Below, piece by piece: positions 38,053 to 47,268 of a stretch of 64,000 nucleotides of DNA. Under the pieces are notes generated by a model. That model ran no database searches, had not been told where the DNA came from, and saw only the letters and a list, made by a program, of their open reading frames with translations. This stretch comes from Marinomonas rhizomae (GTDB taxonomy: Bacteria; Pseudomonadota; Gammaproteobacteria; Pseudomonadales; Marinomonadaceae), in contig NZ_CP073343.1 in the NCBI RefSeq assembly GCF_024397855.1, forward strand, positions 124,001 to 188,000, given 5' to 3'. The number at the start of each line of letters is the position of its first letter. Within the stretch, counting starts at the first letter, position 1. Made by a program: the position numbers and the translations under genes.

Positions 38053-39084
38053 ATGAAGAAATTTACTATGGCGTTAGCAGCAACCACCACGCTTCTAGCG
38101 GCAAACAGTTACGCAGCGGACACCACGTCTACCCTAGATGCAGTCAAAGAGCGTGGCTATGTAAACTGTGTAATTGGTAACTCTTTTCCCGGTTTTTACA
38201 GCTTAAACAAGGCTGGCGAATGGCAAGGCATGGACATTGATATGTGCCGTAGTGTTGCTTCTGCAGTGTTTGGTGATGCCTCTAAAGTGAAATTTTTGCC
38301 AGTACAGTGGGCGCAAAGTTTTACGTCTATTAAGAGCGGTAAAGGTGACATTCTATCGAAAGGCATGACATGGACGCTTTCCCGTGACGCGGCACAAGGT
38401 CTGGACTTCCTTGATACCTATTTTTATGACGGCCAGGGGTTCATGGTACGTAAAGACTTGGGCGTGAAGTCCGTAAAAGAATTAAAAGGCGCGACGGTTT
38501 GTGTTCTGACCGGAACGTCGAGCGAATTGAACATCGCAGATTACAGCCGTGCGAATAATCTAGACATCAAAACCGTGGTATTTGATGACTCATCTGTCCG
38601 TAACACGGCCTTTTTTAACAATAACTGCGATGCACTAACCAATGACAAATCCGGTTTAGCGGCTCAGCGTTCTGCTGCACAAAACCCAGATGGCTATATG
38701 ATTTTGCCTGAAACAATTTCCAAAGAAGCCTTATCCTTTGCTGTGAAACAAAACGACAGTGAATGGGCGAATGTTGTGAAATGGACCTTTGCCGCCATGG
38801 TGGCTGCGGAAGAGTTTGGTGTGAATTCACAAAACGTCGAGAAAATGCGTGACGAAAGCCAAAGCCCTGTGATTCGACGTTTGCTTGGTGTGGAAGGCGA
38901 CTTGAATGTCGGTTTAGGCCTTCCTCAAGATTGGGCTTATCAAGTGATTAAAAACGTCGGTAACTATGGCGAAGTGTATGAACGTAACGTCGGTACAGAC
39001 AGTGTGTTGGGGCTAGATCGTAAAGGCACCTTGAACGAGTTGTGGACGAATGGCGGTTTGATGTACGCGAAGTCTTTCCGTTAA
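38053..39084 (+). CDS. aapJ: General L-amino-acid ABC importer, binding protein AapJ
   Basis: Periplasmic binding protein of 343 aa with signal peptide (MKKFTMALAATTTLLAANSYA, cleavage after SYA). Family-3 amino-acid-binding fold with the AapJ hallmarks LDAVKERGYVNCVIG, GFYSLN, GMDIDMCRSVASAVFGD and GLPQDWAYQVIKNVGNYGEVYERN. Known Aap systems of alphaproteobacteria import a broad range of L-amino acids. RBS AAAGGAA precedes the ATG. It is followed by two hairpins and then the permease genes, which fits higher expression of the binding protein. Confidence 0.93.
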   Translation: MKKFTMALAATTTLLAANSYAADTTSTLDAVKERGYVNCVIGNSFPGFYSLNKAGEWQGMDIDMCRSVASAVFGDASKVKFLPVQWAQSFTSIKSGKGDILSKGMTWTLSRDAAQGLDFLDTYFYDGQGFMVRKDLGVKSVKELKGATVCVLTGTSSELNIADYSRANNLDIKTVVFDDSSVRNTAFFNNNCDALTNDKSGLAAQRSAAQNPDGYMILPETISKEALSFAVKQNDSEWANVVKWTFAAMVAAEEFGVNSQNVEKMRDESQSPVIRRLLGVEGDLNVGLGLPQDWAYQVIKNVGNYGEVYERNVGTDSVLGLDRKGTLNELWTNGGLMYAKSFR

Positions 39085-39093
39085 TACACGATT

Positions 39094-39152
39094 ACAGCGC
39101 TCTTAACACAGTGCTGTCTATGCGAATAGATAGGTCGCTTGGCCTATCTATT
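39094..39152 (+). promoter_or_regulatory. Two intercistronic hairpins between aapJ and aapQ
   Basis: ACAGCGCT (39094-39101) pairs with AGTGCTGT (39110-39117, one G-U), and AATAGATAGG (39125-39134) pairs perfectly with CCTATCTATT (39143-39152). Neither has a strong T run. They may stabilise the aapJ mRNA or act as a leaky terminator that lowers permease expression. Confidence 0.55.
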
Positions 39153-39189
39153 GCTACTTTGGTTTTCCTCCTTCGTTCGGTACATAGAT

Positions 39190-40422
39190 ATGATTCAGTC
39201 CTCTACGAGCAAGCCATCTAAAAGCCCAAGCAAGGGAGCTGGTTTGCCTTCGTCTACGACACAAAAATGGACATCTCTGCTCAATAACGATGCAAGCAGA
39301 GCGGTGATTCTACAAGCGATTGTCTTGATGCTGGTTTTGTTTGGTTTATGGTTTTTATTTGCCAACGCCAGTGAAAATTTAAACCGTCTAGGCATGACGT
39401 TTGGCTTTGATTTTTTGCAAGTGACCGCTGGCTTTAATATTAGCTGGAGCTTGATTCCTTACGACGCTGGTATGAGTTACTGGCGTGTATTTCTCGTCGG
39501 TATTGTGAATACGCTGATTTTGTCCTTCTGCGTGATTGTGGTCGGTACACTCATTGGTACGGTCGTCGGCATTCTAAGATTATCCGACAACCCTTTGGTG
39601 TCGCAACTTGCGCGCTGGTACGTCGAAGTTGTGCGTAATGTGCCTTTGCTGATCCAAATCATCTTTTGGTTTACCGTGGTTTTTTCGACCTTGCCTGCGC
39701 CTCGTCAAAGCTATCATCTTGGCGAATGGCTTTTCCTGAATAACCGTGGCTTGTATGTGACAACGATGGATACCAGCTTGTCATGGGGATGGATTATTGC
39801 CATTGGACTTGCCTTGATCGTCGCGCTTTATGCTTTGTTTCGCTGGTCGAAACCCTATTACACCGTGTCGGGCTCTCGTTCTAGCGGATTTTATATCGGC
39901 CTTGCTGTGTGGGTTTTGTTGGCTGGTTGGGCGGTTTGGACCTTTTCGCATGCGACAAGCTTGTCTGTGCCATCGCTGCAAGGTTTTAACTTCAGCGGCG
40001 GTGCGTTTCTTCCTGCGTCATTCGGTGCGGCGTTTGTTGCCATGACGGTGTATCGATCGGCAGCGATAGCTGAAACGGTGCGAGCTGGCATGCAATCCAT
40101 CGACCGAGGACAGCACGAGGCGGCGTTTACTATTGGTTTCTCACGTGTTCAATCGTTACGCTTGATTCTGATTCCTCAGGCGATTCGCTCCATTATTCCG
40201 CCAATGACTAACTCTTGGTTGGCGGCGACCAAAGATTCGTCACTTGCTGTGGCAATTGGTTTCCCTGAATTGGTGTCTGTGTTCATGCAAACCTCCATGA
40301 ACCAAACCGGACGCGCCATCGAAATCATCTTTATGGTTATGGGATTCTATATCTTCATCAGTTTGCTGATCTCTTACTTGCTCAACAAGTACAACGACAG
40401 CGTGCAGTATAAGGTGCGATAA
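39190..40422 (+). CDS. aapQ: General L-amino-acid ABC importer, permease AapQ
   Basis: Inner-membrane permease of 410 aa from the ATG at 39190; an in-frame TTG at 39139 lies inside the preceding hairpin and is rejected. An N-terminal helix and periplasmic region precede the transport module, as in AapQ. The amino-acid permease signature is EAAFTIGFSRVQSLRLILIPQAIR, and VRNVPLLIQIIFWF near 165 is typical of polar amino-acid permeases. Its stop abuts the aapM start. It forms the heterodimeric pore with AapM. Confidence 0.92.
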   Translation: MIQSSTSKPSKSPSKGAGLPSSTTQKWTSLLNNDASRAVILQAIVLMLVLFGLWFLFANASENLNRLGMTFGFDFLQVTAGFNISWSLIPYDAGMSYWRVFLVGIVNTLILSFCVIVVGTLIGTVVGILRLSDNPLVSQLARWYVEVVRNVPLLIQIIFWFTVVFSTLPAPRQSYHLGEWLFLNNRGLYVTTMDTSLSWGWIIAIGLALIVALYALFRWSKPYYTVSGSRSSGFYIGLAVWVLLAGWAVWTFSHATSLSVPSLQGFNFSGGAFLPASFGAAFVAMTVYRSAAIAETVRAGMQSIDRGQHEAAFTIGFSRVQSLRLILIPQAIRSIIPPMTNSWLAATKDSSLAVAIGFPELVSVFMQTSMNQTGRAIEIIFMVMGFYIFISLLISYLLNKYNDSVQYKVR

Positions 40423-41781
40423 ATGGACGATTTGAATGTGAAAAACCAACCTGCTTTAAAGCAATTTGTTCCGACTCCACCTCGTCCGCCACGTAAAAGC
40501 GAAAAAGGTATTTTCGGCACAATTCGCCATCGTTGTTTCAACAGCATTGGTAATAGCTTACTGACTTTGTGTGTGGCGACAGTGCTGTTTTATTTAGTGA
40601 AACATGTGTTGGATTGGGCGGTATTTAACGCGGTTTTCATCGCGGATAATCGTCGTCAATGTATGGATATCAGCCCAGACGGTGCCTGTTGGGCCGGTGT
40701 TATTAGCTGGTTTAATGGCTTAATTTACGGGCGTTTTCCGGTGGACGAGCAATGGCGCGTCAATATCGGCGTATTGCTCGGGTTGGTGTGGTTATTGCCG
40801 CTGATGTCGAAGCGCATTGCTTTGCGTAACTTCATCTTGTTGTCTTGGATTGGCCTGTATCCTTTTGTGGGCGGTTATCTTTTCTTAGGCGGCCGTTTTG
40901 GCGAGGAATTAGGCTTGGTACATGGCGCGATGACCTGTCTTGCCTTGGCTTTCCTAGCCATTATCTACGCAAACTGGATCTTGTCGGCGCTGGGGAAGAA
41001 AGGCTTAAACGAACTTTTTGTGCCGCTGGTATCACGCTTGGTTGAGCGCCGTATTCATCTGTTGAGCTTTGTTGCTGTTTGGCTGCTTGTCGCATTGGTG
41101 ATCGCGTCTGGGCTTAGCCAAGTGTCATTGGAGCCAGTGCCAATTGAGCGTTGGGGCGGTTTGTTCCTAACTTTCATTATTGCTGGCTTTGCCATCACCA
41201 TGGCGATTCCTGTGGGCGTGATTTTAGCGCTAGGTCGACGTTCTAAATTGCCAGTGATTCATTGGTTGTCGATGACAGTGATCGAGCTAGTTCGTTCTGT
41301 GCCTTTGATCACCGTCTTGTTTATGGCGGTGACCTTGCTGCCTATCTTTTTGCCAGCGGATATGGAGTTTAACAAGCTCACGCAAGTACTGGTCGCAGTG
41401 TGTTTGTTTGCTGGTGCTTACATGGCAGAAAACATTCGCGGTGGTTTGCAGGCGATTCCAAAAGGTCAGTACGAAGCCGCGGCTACGCTTGGCTTAGGCT
41501 ATCTGCATACCATGGTGCTGATCATTCTGCCACAGGCCCTAAGAATGATGATTCCGAACATCATGACGTCGTTTATCAGCTTGCTAAAAGACACCACACT
41601 GGTTTCCATCATTGGTTTGTTCGACATCATGTTGATGGCGCGCAACATTGCTAATGACAAAGACTGGGTGGGAATGCACACCGAGCCTTTGGTGATGATT
41701 TCCGTGCTCTTCTTTATCTTGTGCTACAGCATGTCCCAATACAGTTTGAATCTTGAAAAACGTTTAAAGGTGGATCGCTAA
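40423..41781 (+). CDS. aapM: General L-amino-acid ABC importer, permease AapM
   Basis: Inner-membrane permease of 452 aa. The N-terminal 200 residues hold additional helices, with the transport module at about 230-445. The docking loop [25 protein letters not shown] and [15 protein letters not shown] are the family signatures. The ATG directly follows the aapQ stop, and its own stop overlaps the aapP start (TAATG), so translation is coupled throughout. Confidence 0.92.
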   Translation: MDDLNVKNQPALKQFVPTPPRPPRKSEKGIFGTIRHRCFNSIGNSLLTLCVATVLFYLVKHVLDWAVFNAVFIADNRRQCMDISPDGACWAGVISWFNGLIYGRFPVDEQWRVNIGVLLGLVWLLPLMSKRIALRNFILLSWIGLYPFVGGYLFLGGRFGEELGLVHGAMTCLALAFLAIIYANWILSALGKKGLNELFVPLVSRLVERRIHLLSFVAVWLLVALVIASGLSQVSLEPVPIERWGGLFLTFIIAGFAITMAIPVGVILALGRRSKLPVIHWLSMTVIELVRSVPLITVLFMAVTLLPIFLPADMEFNKLTQVLVAVCLFAGAYMAENIRGGLQAIPKGQYEAAATLGLGYLHTMVLIILPQALRMMIPNIMTSFISLLKDTTLVSIIGLFDIMLMARNIANDKDWVGMHTEPLVMISVLFFILCYSMSQYSLNLEKRLKVDR

Positions 41782-42551
41782 TGACGACGTCATCAGGAAA
41801 TTTAGCCCAAAAAGCCGTCACTGAAACGGCGATTAAAATCGATAACCTGAACAAATGGTACGGAGATCATCACGTTCTTAAAGACGTATCTCTAGACATT
41901 AGCGAAGGCGAAATTATGGTGGTGTGTGGGCCGTCTGGCTCAGGTAAATCGACGCTGATTCGTTCTCTGAATCATTTAGAAGAGTACCAAGAAGGCGTGG
42001 TTTCCGTGTTTGGTCAGCCGCTTTCTCGGGATCGTCAAAGCCATAAGATCATTCACCAAACCATGGGCATGGTGTTTCAGAACTTTAATTTATTCCCTCA
42101 TCTTACTGTCTTGCAGAACTGTACCTTGGGTTTAACTTGGCTGCGCAAAATGTCAGAGCGCGACGCCGATAAAATGGTGATGCGTTTGCTGGATCGAGTC
42201 GGGATTGCTCATCTCGCGACACGTTATCCGGGGCAATTGTCTGGCGGTCAGCAACAACGGGTGGCGATTTCCAGATCCCTCGCCATGGAACCAAAAATCA
42301 TGCTGTTCGATGAACCAACCTCTGCGCTTGACCCTGAAATGGTCAAGGAAGTATTGGACGTGATGATCGACCTCGCCAAAACCGGCATGACCATGGTGTG
42401 TGTTACTCATGAAATGCAGTTTGCTCGACAAGTTGCTGATCGCGTGGTGTTCATGGCCGACGGAGAAATCATCGAAGTTGGGCCACCAGAACAGGTGTTG
42501 GTGAATCCCCAGTGGGATAGGACGAGAGAGTTTTTACAACACGTACTTTGA
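41781..42551 (+). CDS. aapP: General L-amino-acid ABC importer, ATPase AapP
   Basis: A 256-aa ATPase of the polar-amino-acid (GlnQ/AapP) class. Walker [10 protein letters not shown] near 50-58, Q-loop [11 protein letters not shown], signature LSGGQQQR near 154-161, Walker [15 protein letters not shown] and switch His in CVTHEMQFA. There is no C-terminal regulatory domain, as usual for this class. It overlaps aapM by one base and is followed by the FAD oxidase gene 92 bp later. Confidence 0.94.
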   Translation: MTTSSGNLAQKAVTETAIKIDNLNKWYGDHHVLKDVSLDISEGEIMVVCGPSGSGKSTLIRSLNHLEEYQEGVVSVFGQPLSRDRQSHKIIHQTMGMVFQNFNLFPHLTVLQNCTLGLTWLRKMSERDADKMVMRLLDRVGIAHLATRYPGQLSGGQQQRVAISRSLAMEPKIMLFDEPTSALDPEMVKEVLDVMIDLAKTGMTMVCVTHEMQFARQVADRVVFMADGEIIEVGPPEQVLVNPQWDRTREFLQHVL

Positions 42552-42643
42552 TGACTGATTAGCTCGCGACATCGTTCATACGATTTAAGTTGGCTGTTAA
42601 AGAAAAGTACGAACTTACCCTTATTTTATGGAATGAAATCGAT

Positions 42644-43954
42644 ATGTTGGCAAAAAATATATCGACGTATACCAACATGCCTTTTTGGCTGGCAGATACG
42701 TCTTTGGCGAGCAAAATCCACGCAAACGCACGCTTTGAAATCCCACAAAAAGCCGATGCTGTTATTGTCGGTGGCGGCTTTACTGGCATCTCTGCAGCCA
42801 TTACCTTGGCGCGAGCGGGACTCAAAGTGGTTCTACTAGAAGCTGGGCATTTAGGCGAAGGCGCGAGCTGTCGAAATGGCGGTTTGCTTGGGCCAAGCTT
42901 CAGCAAATTAGGCGTCGATGGACTCGAACGCCAGTATGGTCGTGACAATGTTCATGAGACGATTCGTGAAAGCTTAGTAGCCTTTAATTGGCTGGTAGAT
43001 TTTATTAAGGAAGAGCAAATTGATTGTGATTTGTCCTTGTGTGGCCGCTTTCGTGGTGCGAGTCATCCGAGTCATTACGCGGGCTTGATCGAGCAAGCGG
43101 AAGAGCTCGCGAAGGTCGTGGACTTCCCAGCGATTGCGGTGAGCCGTCAGGATCAATTCGAAGAAGTGGGTTCTAACGCGTATTACGGTGGTGTGATTTA
43201 TCCGACCGATGGTACCTTACAGCCCGCCAAGTTACATCGTGGACTTTGCCAAATTGCTCAACAAGCCGGAGTGTTAATGCTAGAACACACCAAGGTGCGC
43301 GATGTCAGTAAACAGAATGCCATGTACAAGGTTCAGTACGATGGCGGTGTTATCGATGCCGATCAAGTGATTATCGCGACCAATGGCTACACAGGCGGTG
43401 AATTTGATAAATTCAAACGTCGCATCATTCCTATTCGTTCTGCGATGATTGCCACCGAAGAATTACCTGAATCTGTGATTCGTTCCGTGAGCCCGAAATT
43501 ACGCGCCCATGGTGGCACCGAGCGTTTGGTTGCTTATTATCGACCTTCGCCAGATGGCAAACGCATCTTGTTTGGCGGACGAGCATTTGGTCGTGGTGAT
43601 CAGCCACAGCTGTATTCGAAATACCTACAAGACTTCATGATTCGTACTTTTCCTCAGCTGGAAGAGGCAAAAATTGATTATGCTTGGTCAGGTTATGTTG
43701 CCTACACTTTCGACCATGTGCCACACATCGGCAAGATGGACGATATGCATTACGCCATGGGTTATTGCGGATCGGGTGTGGGCCGTGCCAATTATTTTGG
43801 CCGCAAAATCGCCCAGCAGGTATTAAACCAAGTAGAAGGAAAAACGTCTTTCGACCAGTTTCCGTTCAATACTCGTCCGCTTTACACGGGTAAGCCTTGG
43901 TTCTTACCGATGATCATGAAATGGCACGACTTCGCGGATCGTCGCGGCTGGTAA
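42644..43954 (+). CDS. FAD-dependent oxidase (DAO family, PuuB/OrdL-like)
   Basis: A 436-aa flavoenzyme. The FAD-binding Rossmann motif is VIVGGGFTGISAAI near 41-54, followed by LEAGHLGEGASCRNGG, which is characteristic of gamma-glutamylputrescine oxidase, sarcosine oxidase-like and related amine oxidoreductases. VIIATNGYTGG and the C-terminal GYCGSGVGRANYFGRKIA close the FAD site. The ATG at 42644 is preferred over an in-frame TTG at 42590. It lies just after aapJQMP, so it probably oxidises an amine or amino acid imported by that system; the exact substrate is inference. Confidence 0.87.
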   Translation: MLAKNISTYTNMPFWLADTSLASKIHANARFEIPQKADAVIVGGGFTGISAAITLARAGLKVVLLEAGHLGEGASCRNGGLLGPSFSKLGVDGLERQYGRDNVHETIRESLVAFNWLVDFIKEEQIDCDLSLCGRFRGASHPSHYAGLIEQAEELAKVVDFPAIAVSRQDQFEEVGSNAYYGGVIYPTDGTLQPAKLHRGLCQIAQQAGVLMLEHTKVRDVSKQNAMYKVQYDGGVIDADQVIIATNGYTGGEFDKFKRRIIPIRSAMIATEELPESVIRSVSPKLRAHGGTERLVAYYRPSPDGKRILFGGRAFGRGDQPQLYSKYLQDFMIRTFPQLEEAKIDYAWSGYVAYTFDHVPHIGKMDDMHYAMGYCGSGVGRANYFGRKIAQQVLNQVEGKTSFDQFPFNTRPLYTGKPWFLPMIMKWHDFADRRGW

Positions 43955-43975
43955 TACCTTATGTAGAAAGGGAAT

Positions 43976-44002
43976 AAAACCTCAGCGATATGCTGAGGTT
44001 TT
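43976..44002. terminator. Bidirectional hairpin terminator
   Basis: AAAACCTCAGC (43976-43986) and GCTGAGGTTTT (43992-44002) form a perfect 11-bp stem with a 5-nt loop, flanked by A and T runs. It ends the aap/oxidase operon and overlaps the stop codon of the convergent GFA gene. Confidence 0.88.
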
Positions 44003-44402
44003 ATGATTTACGATCTGCAGGGTGATTAACGCCGTCGACTGTTTGGATTTCACCAAGATCATAAGGGTTCACTCCTTCAAGACACCCTATGTTGTAGCCG
44101 TATAAATCAGGAAAGGATCGACGTTGGTGGTGGGTGTAAATGCCACAGTTTGAACAGAAGAAATGCTTGGTAGTATTGGTGTTAAATTGATACAGCGTTA
44201 ACACATCATGGCCTTTTACTATGCGAAGGTTATCTAGTGCGACAGAGCCTACGATGGCGCCTTTTCGACGACAAATAGAGCAATCGCAGCGCCTTGGATT
44301 TTCGATACCGTTAGGTAGGGTTAATTCCAATTCAACCGCGCCACAATGACAACTGGCTTTGTGTTTAAGTCTTATCTCTGTTGGGCCGACTTGTTTGATC
44401 AT
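44001..44402 (-). CDS. GFA family protein (formaldehyde-activating enzyme-like)
   Basis: Small 133-aa zinc protein of the GFA/CENP-V family. Cys ligands are seen in SCHCGAVELE, CDCSICRRKG and FFCSNCGIYTHH, the three metal blocks of the family. The founding member was described as a glutathione-dependent formaldehyde-activating enzyme, a role since disputed, and most homologues have no known function. The start at 44402 follows GGGG at good spacing and lies 5 bp past the stop of the GNAT gene; a longer frame to 44435 would overlap it. Confidence 0.87.
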   Translation of the reverse strand: MIKQVGPTEIRLKHKASCHCGAVELELTLPNGIENPRRCDCSICRRKGAIVGSVALDNLRIVKGHDVLTLYQFNTNTTKHFFCSNCGIYTHHQRRSFPDLYGYNIGCLEGVNPYDLGEIQTVDGVNHPADRKS

Positions 44403-44407
44403 GATAT

Positions 44408-44863
44408 TTACCCCTTCAAAGGTTTCAGCAAACACACCACGCGTTCTATTTCGTTAAAGCCAAGTTGTTTGTGAAGGTTCACACTTTTTTCGTTGGAGAT
44501 CGGGGCGTCGCTGCCAAGCTCCTGAAAACCTTGTTGTATTGCCCACTCTTCGGCGGCGTGAATCAAGGCTTTGCCAATGCCTTGTCCTTGGCAATCTGGT
44601 GATACAAACCAAGCTTCGATGTAAGGGGTGGTTTGCTGGCTGCTGCCAGGGACATTGTCGCGAAGGTTTAACTCGATAAAACCAACCATCTTTTTTGAGT
44701 CATCAAGCGCAACTAACACCTCTTTTACATTGGGATAAGCTCCTAGAAAGAAAGCATCGACTTCCGCTTGGCTGATGTCTTTTATTTCTGGTAGAAATTC
44801 AACTCTTAGTGCAGACCATGCCGCTGCGTCGCTTGCTTGTATGGTGCGGATATTGATTGTCAT
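44408..44863 (-). CDS. GNAT acetyltransferase, aminoglycoside 6'-N-acetyltransferase-like
   Basis: A 151-aa GCN5-type N-acetyltransferase. The acetyl-CoA loop is SPDCQGQGIGKALI near 89-102. Two C-terminal stretches, ELGSDAPISNEKSVNLHKQLG and FNEIERVVCLLKPL, closely follow the pattern of AAC(6')-I enzymes (SDA-N-SH-HQALGF-E-ERVV-F-K), so I place it near that group. Whether it acts on an aminoglycoside is unproven; chromosomal relatives often have other natural substrates. It sits between a Vat/CatB-like acetyltransferase and the GFA gene. Confidence 0.8.
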   Translation of the reverse strand: MTINIRTIQASDAAAWSALRVEFLPEIKDISQAEVDAFFLGAYPNVKEVLVALDDSKKMVGFIELNLRDNVPGSSQQTTPYIEAWFVSPDCQGQGIGKALIHAAEEWAIQQGFQELGSDAPISNEKSVNLHKQLGFNEIERVVCLLKPLKG

Positions 44864-44885
44864 GAATTAACCTTTGTTATTTTAT

Positions 44886-45524
44886 TTACTCATCTTTAGC
44901 GGCTTGTAGTTTGGCTAAATCAGCACCGGCGATAGCTTTCAAATATTGAGTGATTTTCTCGGCGTTCCAATCCCACCAAGCAATGTTTTGTAATGCTTGA
45001 ATGGTTTGTTCGTCAAAACGGTATTTGATGATCTTGGCAGGATTGCCACCGACCACGCTGTAAGCTGGCACGTCGGATGTCACCACGGATTTGCTGGCGA
45101 TAATGGCGCCGTTACCGATTTGCACACCTGGCATGATGGTGGCGTCGTAGCCAATCCACACATCGTTGCCTATATTTGTATCGCCTTTGTAGGGTAAGTC
45201 GCCAGCTTCGGGTGCCGCTTTTTCCCAACCATTGCCGAAGATATAAAACGGATACGTTGAGAAACCAGCGTTGGCGTGGTTCGCGCCATTCATTATGAAT
45301 GTAACGTCTTTCGCGATGGCGCAAAACTTACCGATAATTAGCTTATCGCCAATAAAATCAAAGTGATAAAGCACATTACTTTCGAAGTGTTCTGGCCCAT
45401 CTGGATCATCGTAATAGGTGTAATCGCCAACGATTATATTGTCTCGGGTAATGAAATTTTTGAGATAACCCACTTGTGGGAAGCCTTTCATCGGTACTTT
45501 GTTATCTGGATTAGGTCCTTTCAT
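44886..45524 (-). CDS. Xenobiotic O-acetyltransferase (Vat/CatB-like hexapeptide)
   Basis: A 212-aa left-handed beta-helix acetyltransferase. N-terminal [17 protein letters not shown], the catalytic His83 in FIMNGANHA, the WEKAAPE loop and hexapeptide repeats from [17 protein letters not shown] to [13 protein letters not shown] match the Vat streptogramin and CatB chloramphenicol acetyltransferase group. The start at 45524 has GGAGG 5 bp upstream; 13 bp separate it from the dgt stop. Members confer resistance to chloramphenicol or streptogramin A in some hosts, but many chromosomal copies are untested. Confidence 0.85.
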   Translation of the reverse strand: MKGPNPDNKVPMKGFPQVGYLKNFITRDNIIVGDYTYYDDPDGPEHFESNVLYHFDFIGDKLIIGKFCAIAKDVTFIMNGANHANAGFSTYPFYIFGNGWEKAAPEAGDLPYKGDTNIGNDVWIGYDATIMPGVQIGNGAIIASKSVVTSDVPAYSVVGGNPAKIIKYRFDEQTIQALQNIAWWDWNAEKITQYLKAIAGADLAKLQAAKDE

Positions 45525-45537
45525 ATTGCCTCCTTTT

Positions 45538-47055
45538 CTAATCAATCACATGCAAGGCGCGGTATTCGTCGTAGGCGAATTGGTCGGTCATGCCGCTGAT
45601 GTAGTCTTGAATTAAGCGACAACGAAAGTAAAACTCCCACGTATCGTCGCTAATGGGTTCAAGTGTGCTGCCTTTGAAATGAGTTTTGAAGTCAGTCAGA
45701 GTTTTGTCTTCGATGGCGGCTCGATAGGCACGAATGTGTTTTTGTGAGAGTTTTCTAAATACTCTCGCCTCGTATGCGGGTGCTTTTATATCGTTGTCTA
45801 GAACCTTGTTGAAGCTGGCTCTGTCTAGTTTGAGTAATGGGGCATAAATATCCAGTAGTCCATTGATGATTCGGTAGCCTTGTAGCTCTTGTCCTTCTAC
45901 TTCAGGCGTGCTGAAGGCGTATTTTCGAGCCACTGCTTTGAGTGTTTCGACCACGGCATGATGATAGCTACCATCCTCAATTAGGGCGTTGTTAAAAGAG
46001 CCGTGGAATACGGCATCGATATTGTCGATAAAACGTTTACAAGCGTATTTCGGCAGTTCTTTATTGATGCCTACACGCAGTCCAACAAAGAACATACTGT
46101 CGATTTTGTTTTGTCGATACATGGATTCGGCAGAGGCAATAATCTCATCCATCATTTGATTGACTGGCAGTTTGAAATCATCTGATTGGCAAGTATTGAT
46201 AAATTCTTCACGTAAAATGTTTGGTAAATCCGTAATAGATAAAATGCCTTTCTCTTCGGCATCTTCGATATCAGCCACACCATAAGAAATATCGTCAGCG
46301 GCTTCCATTATGTAAGCGAAGGGGGAGCGTCTTCCTTCTTGAATATTTAACGCTTCTCTTAATGCTTTGATAAAGGGCGCTTCACTCAAATAAAAGCCGA
46401 CCTTTTTTTGTAGGTAATTTTTGTCTGGCTTGGAAGTATCGCCACGACGAGTGTATTTTATAATGCCAGACAGTTGGCTATAGGTGAGGTTGAGCGCAAG
46501 CAAACTGTGTACTAAGCGAATGGCTTGAGCATTACCTTCAAAGTTACAGATGTCACGTTCTAGAGCGGTCAGTTCGTCGTTGAGTTTGATGTCTGAGTCG
46601 TCAGTATCTGGCATAAAACGCTTAAGAAATTGGCTTGTATGTTTCTCAAACCATTTGATCATGGTGTCTTCACCAAAGTGACCGAAGGGCGGGTTGCCCA
46701 CATCATGCATTAGACAAGACATTTCGACGATGGATTCAAATTGGCGGTCTAATCCAGTCAGTCCATATTCCTCTAGCTTTCCCCTGTCTTTCGATAAACT
46801 CTGAAACACCAACTGGCTAATGTATCGCCCAACTTGCTGTACTTCCATCGAATGGGTCAAACGACTGCGTACGGCGGCATTGCGCTCAAGAGGAAAGACT
46901 TGGGTTTTCTGCTGCAAACGACGAATAGCAGCGGAATTTATAATGCGCCCTCTGTCACTTTCGAAGTCGCCCTGTGGCGCTATTTTTGTGTCGTCAGAAT
47001 TTCGGCTGTTATGAAGGCGGTTAGAACGAATTTTTTGTCTAAAATTAATTGTCAT
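45538..47055 (-). CDS. dgt: Deoxyguanosinetriphosphate triphosphohydrolase
   Basis: A 505-aa dGTPase that cleaves dGTP to deoxyguanosine and triphosphate. [20 protein letters not shown] and [19 protein letters not shown] are nearly the E. coli sequence. The HD-domain metal ligands are His in RLTHSMEV and His-Asp in [15 protein letters not shown], with a later Asp in [15 protein letters not shown]. The start at 47055 (MTINFRQKI) aligns with E. coli Dgt; the open frame continues to 47124 without homology. It is divergent from the GAK-like locus and heads a set of four closely spaced genes. Confidence 0.95.
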   Translation of the reverse strand: MTINFRQKIRSNRLHNSRNSDDTKIAPQGDFESDRGRIINSAAIRRLQQKTQVFPLERNAAVRSRLTHSMEVQQVGRYISQLVFQSLSKDRGKLEEYGLTGLDRQFESIVEMSCLMHDVGNPPFGHFGEDTMIKWFEKHTSQFLKRFMPDTDDSDIKLNDELTALERDICNFEGNAQAIRLVHSLLALNLTYSQLSGIIKYTRRGDTSKPDKNYLQKKVGFYLSEAPFIKALREALNIQEGRRSPFAYIMEAADDISYGVADIEDAEEKGILSITDLPNILREEFINTCQSDDFKLPVNQMMDEIIASAESMYRQNKIDSMFFVGLRVGINKELPKYACKRFIDNIDAVFHGSFNNALIEDGSYHHAVVETLKAVARKYAFSTPEVEGQELQGYRIINGLLDIYAPLLKLDRASFNKVLDNDIKAPAYEARVFRKLSQKHIRAYRAAIEDKTLTDFKTHFKGSTLEPISDDTWEFYFRCRLIQDYISGMTDQFAYDEYRALHVID

Positions 47056-47194
47056 GAAGTACATCCTTGATCTGAAAGCATTGCTTATCATTCGATAGTA
47101 ACGATATTTTGGACGACAAGTCATGTTTTAAGTGATGGTATTTTAAACAATGAAGCGGATGGTTCGCTTGTTTCTCATGCAGTTAGGTGTTGAG

Positions 47195-47212
47195 TTGTCA
47201 CAGAACTGTCAT
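47195..47212 (+). promoter_or_regulatory. Pho box upstream of the GAK-like locus
   Basis: TTGTCAC-AGAA-CTGTCAT: two heptamers with 11-bp period, matching the PhoB consensus CTGTCAT-N4-CTGTCAT at 12 of 14 heptamer positions, the two differences being the common C/T variants. A TATAGT -10 hexamer at 47234-47239 lies 21 bp further, which is the standard 10-bp gap plus one more helical repeat. It faces the kinase gene starting at 47269. Confidence 0.65.
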
Positions 47213-47268
47213 CTTGATGCTTTCTACTGTCTGTATAGTCAAAGGTAAAAGTAGTAGGGAAAAATGTT

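Noticed and set aside
39139..39189. Upstream TTG start for aapQ
   Set aside because: It lies inside the second hairpin and would add a non-homologous hydrophobic leader; the ATG at 39190 gives the normal AapQ start.
47056..47124. 23-codon N-terminal extension of dGTPase
   Set aside because: No similarity to Dgt, whose N-terminus aligns with the Met at 47055.
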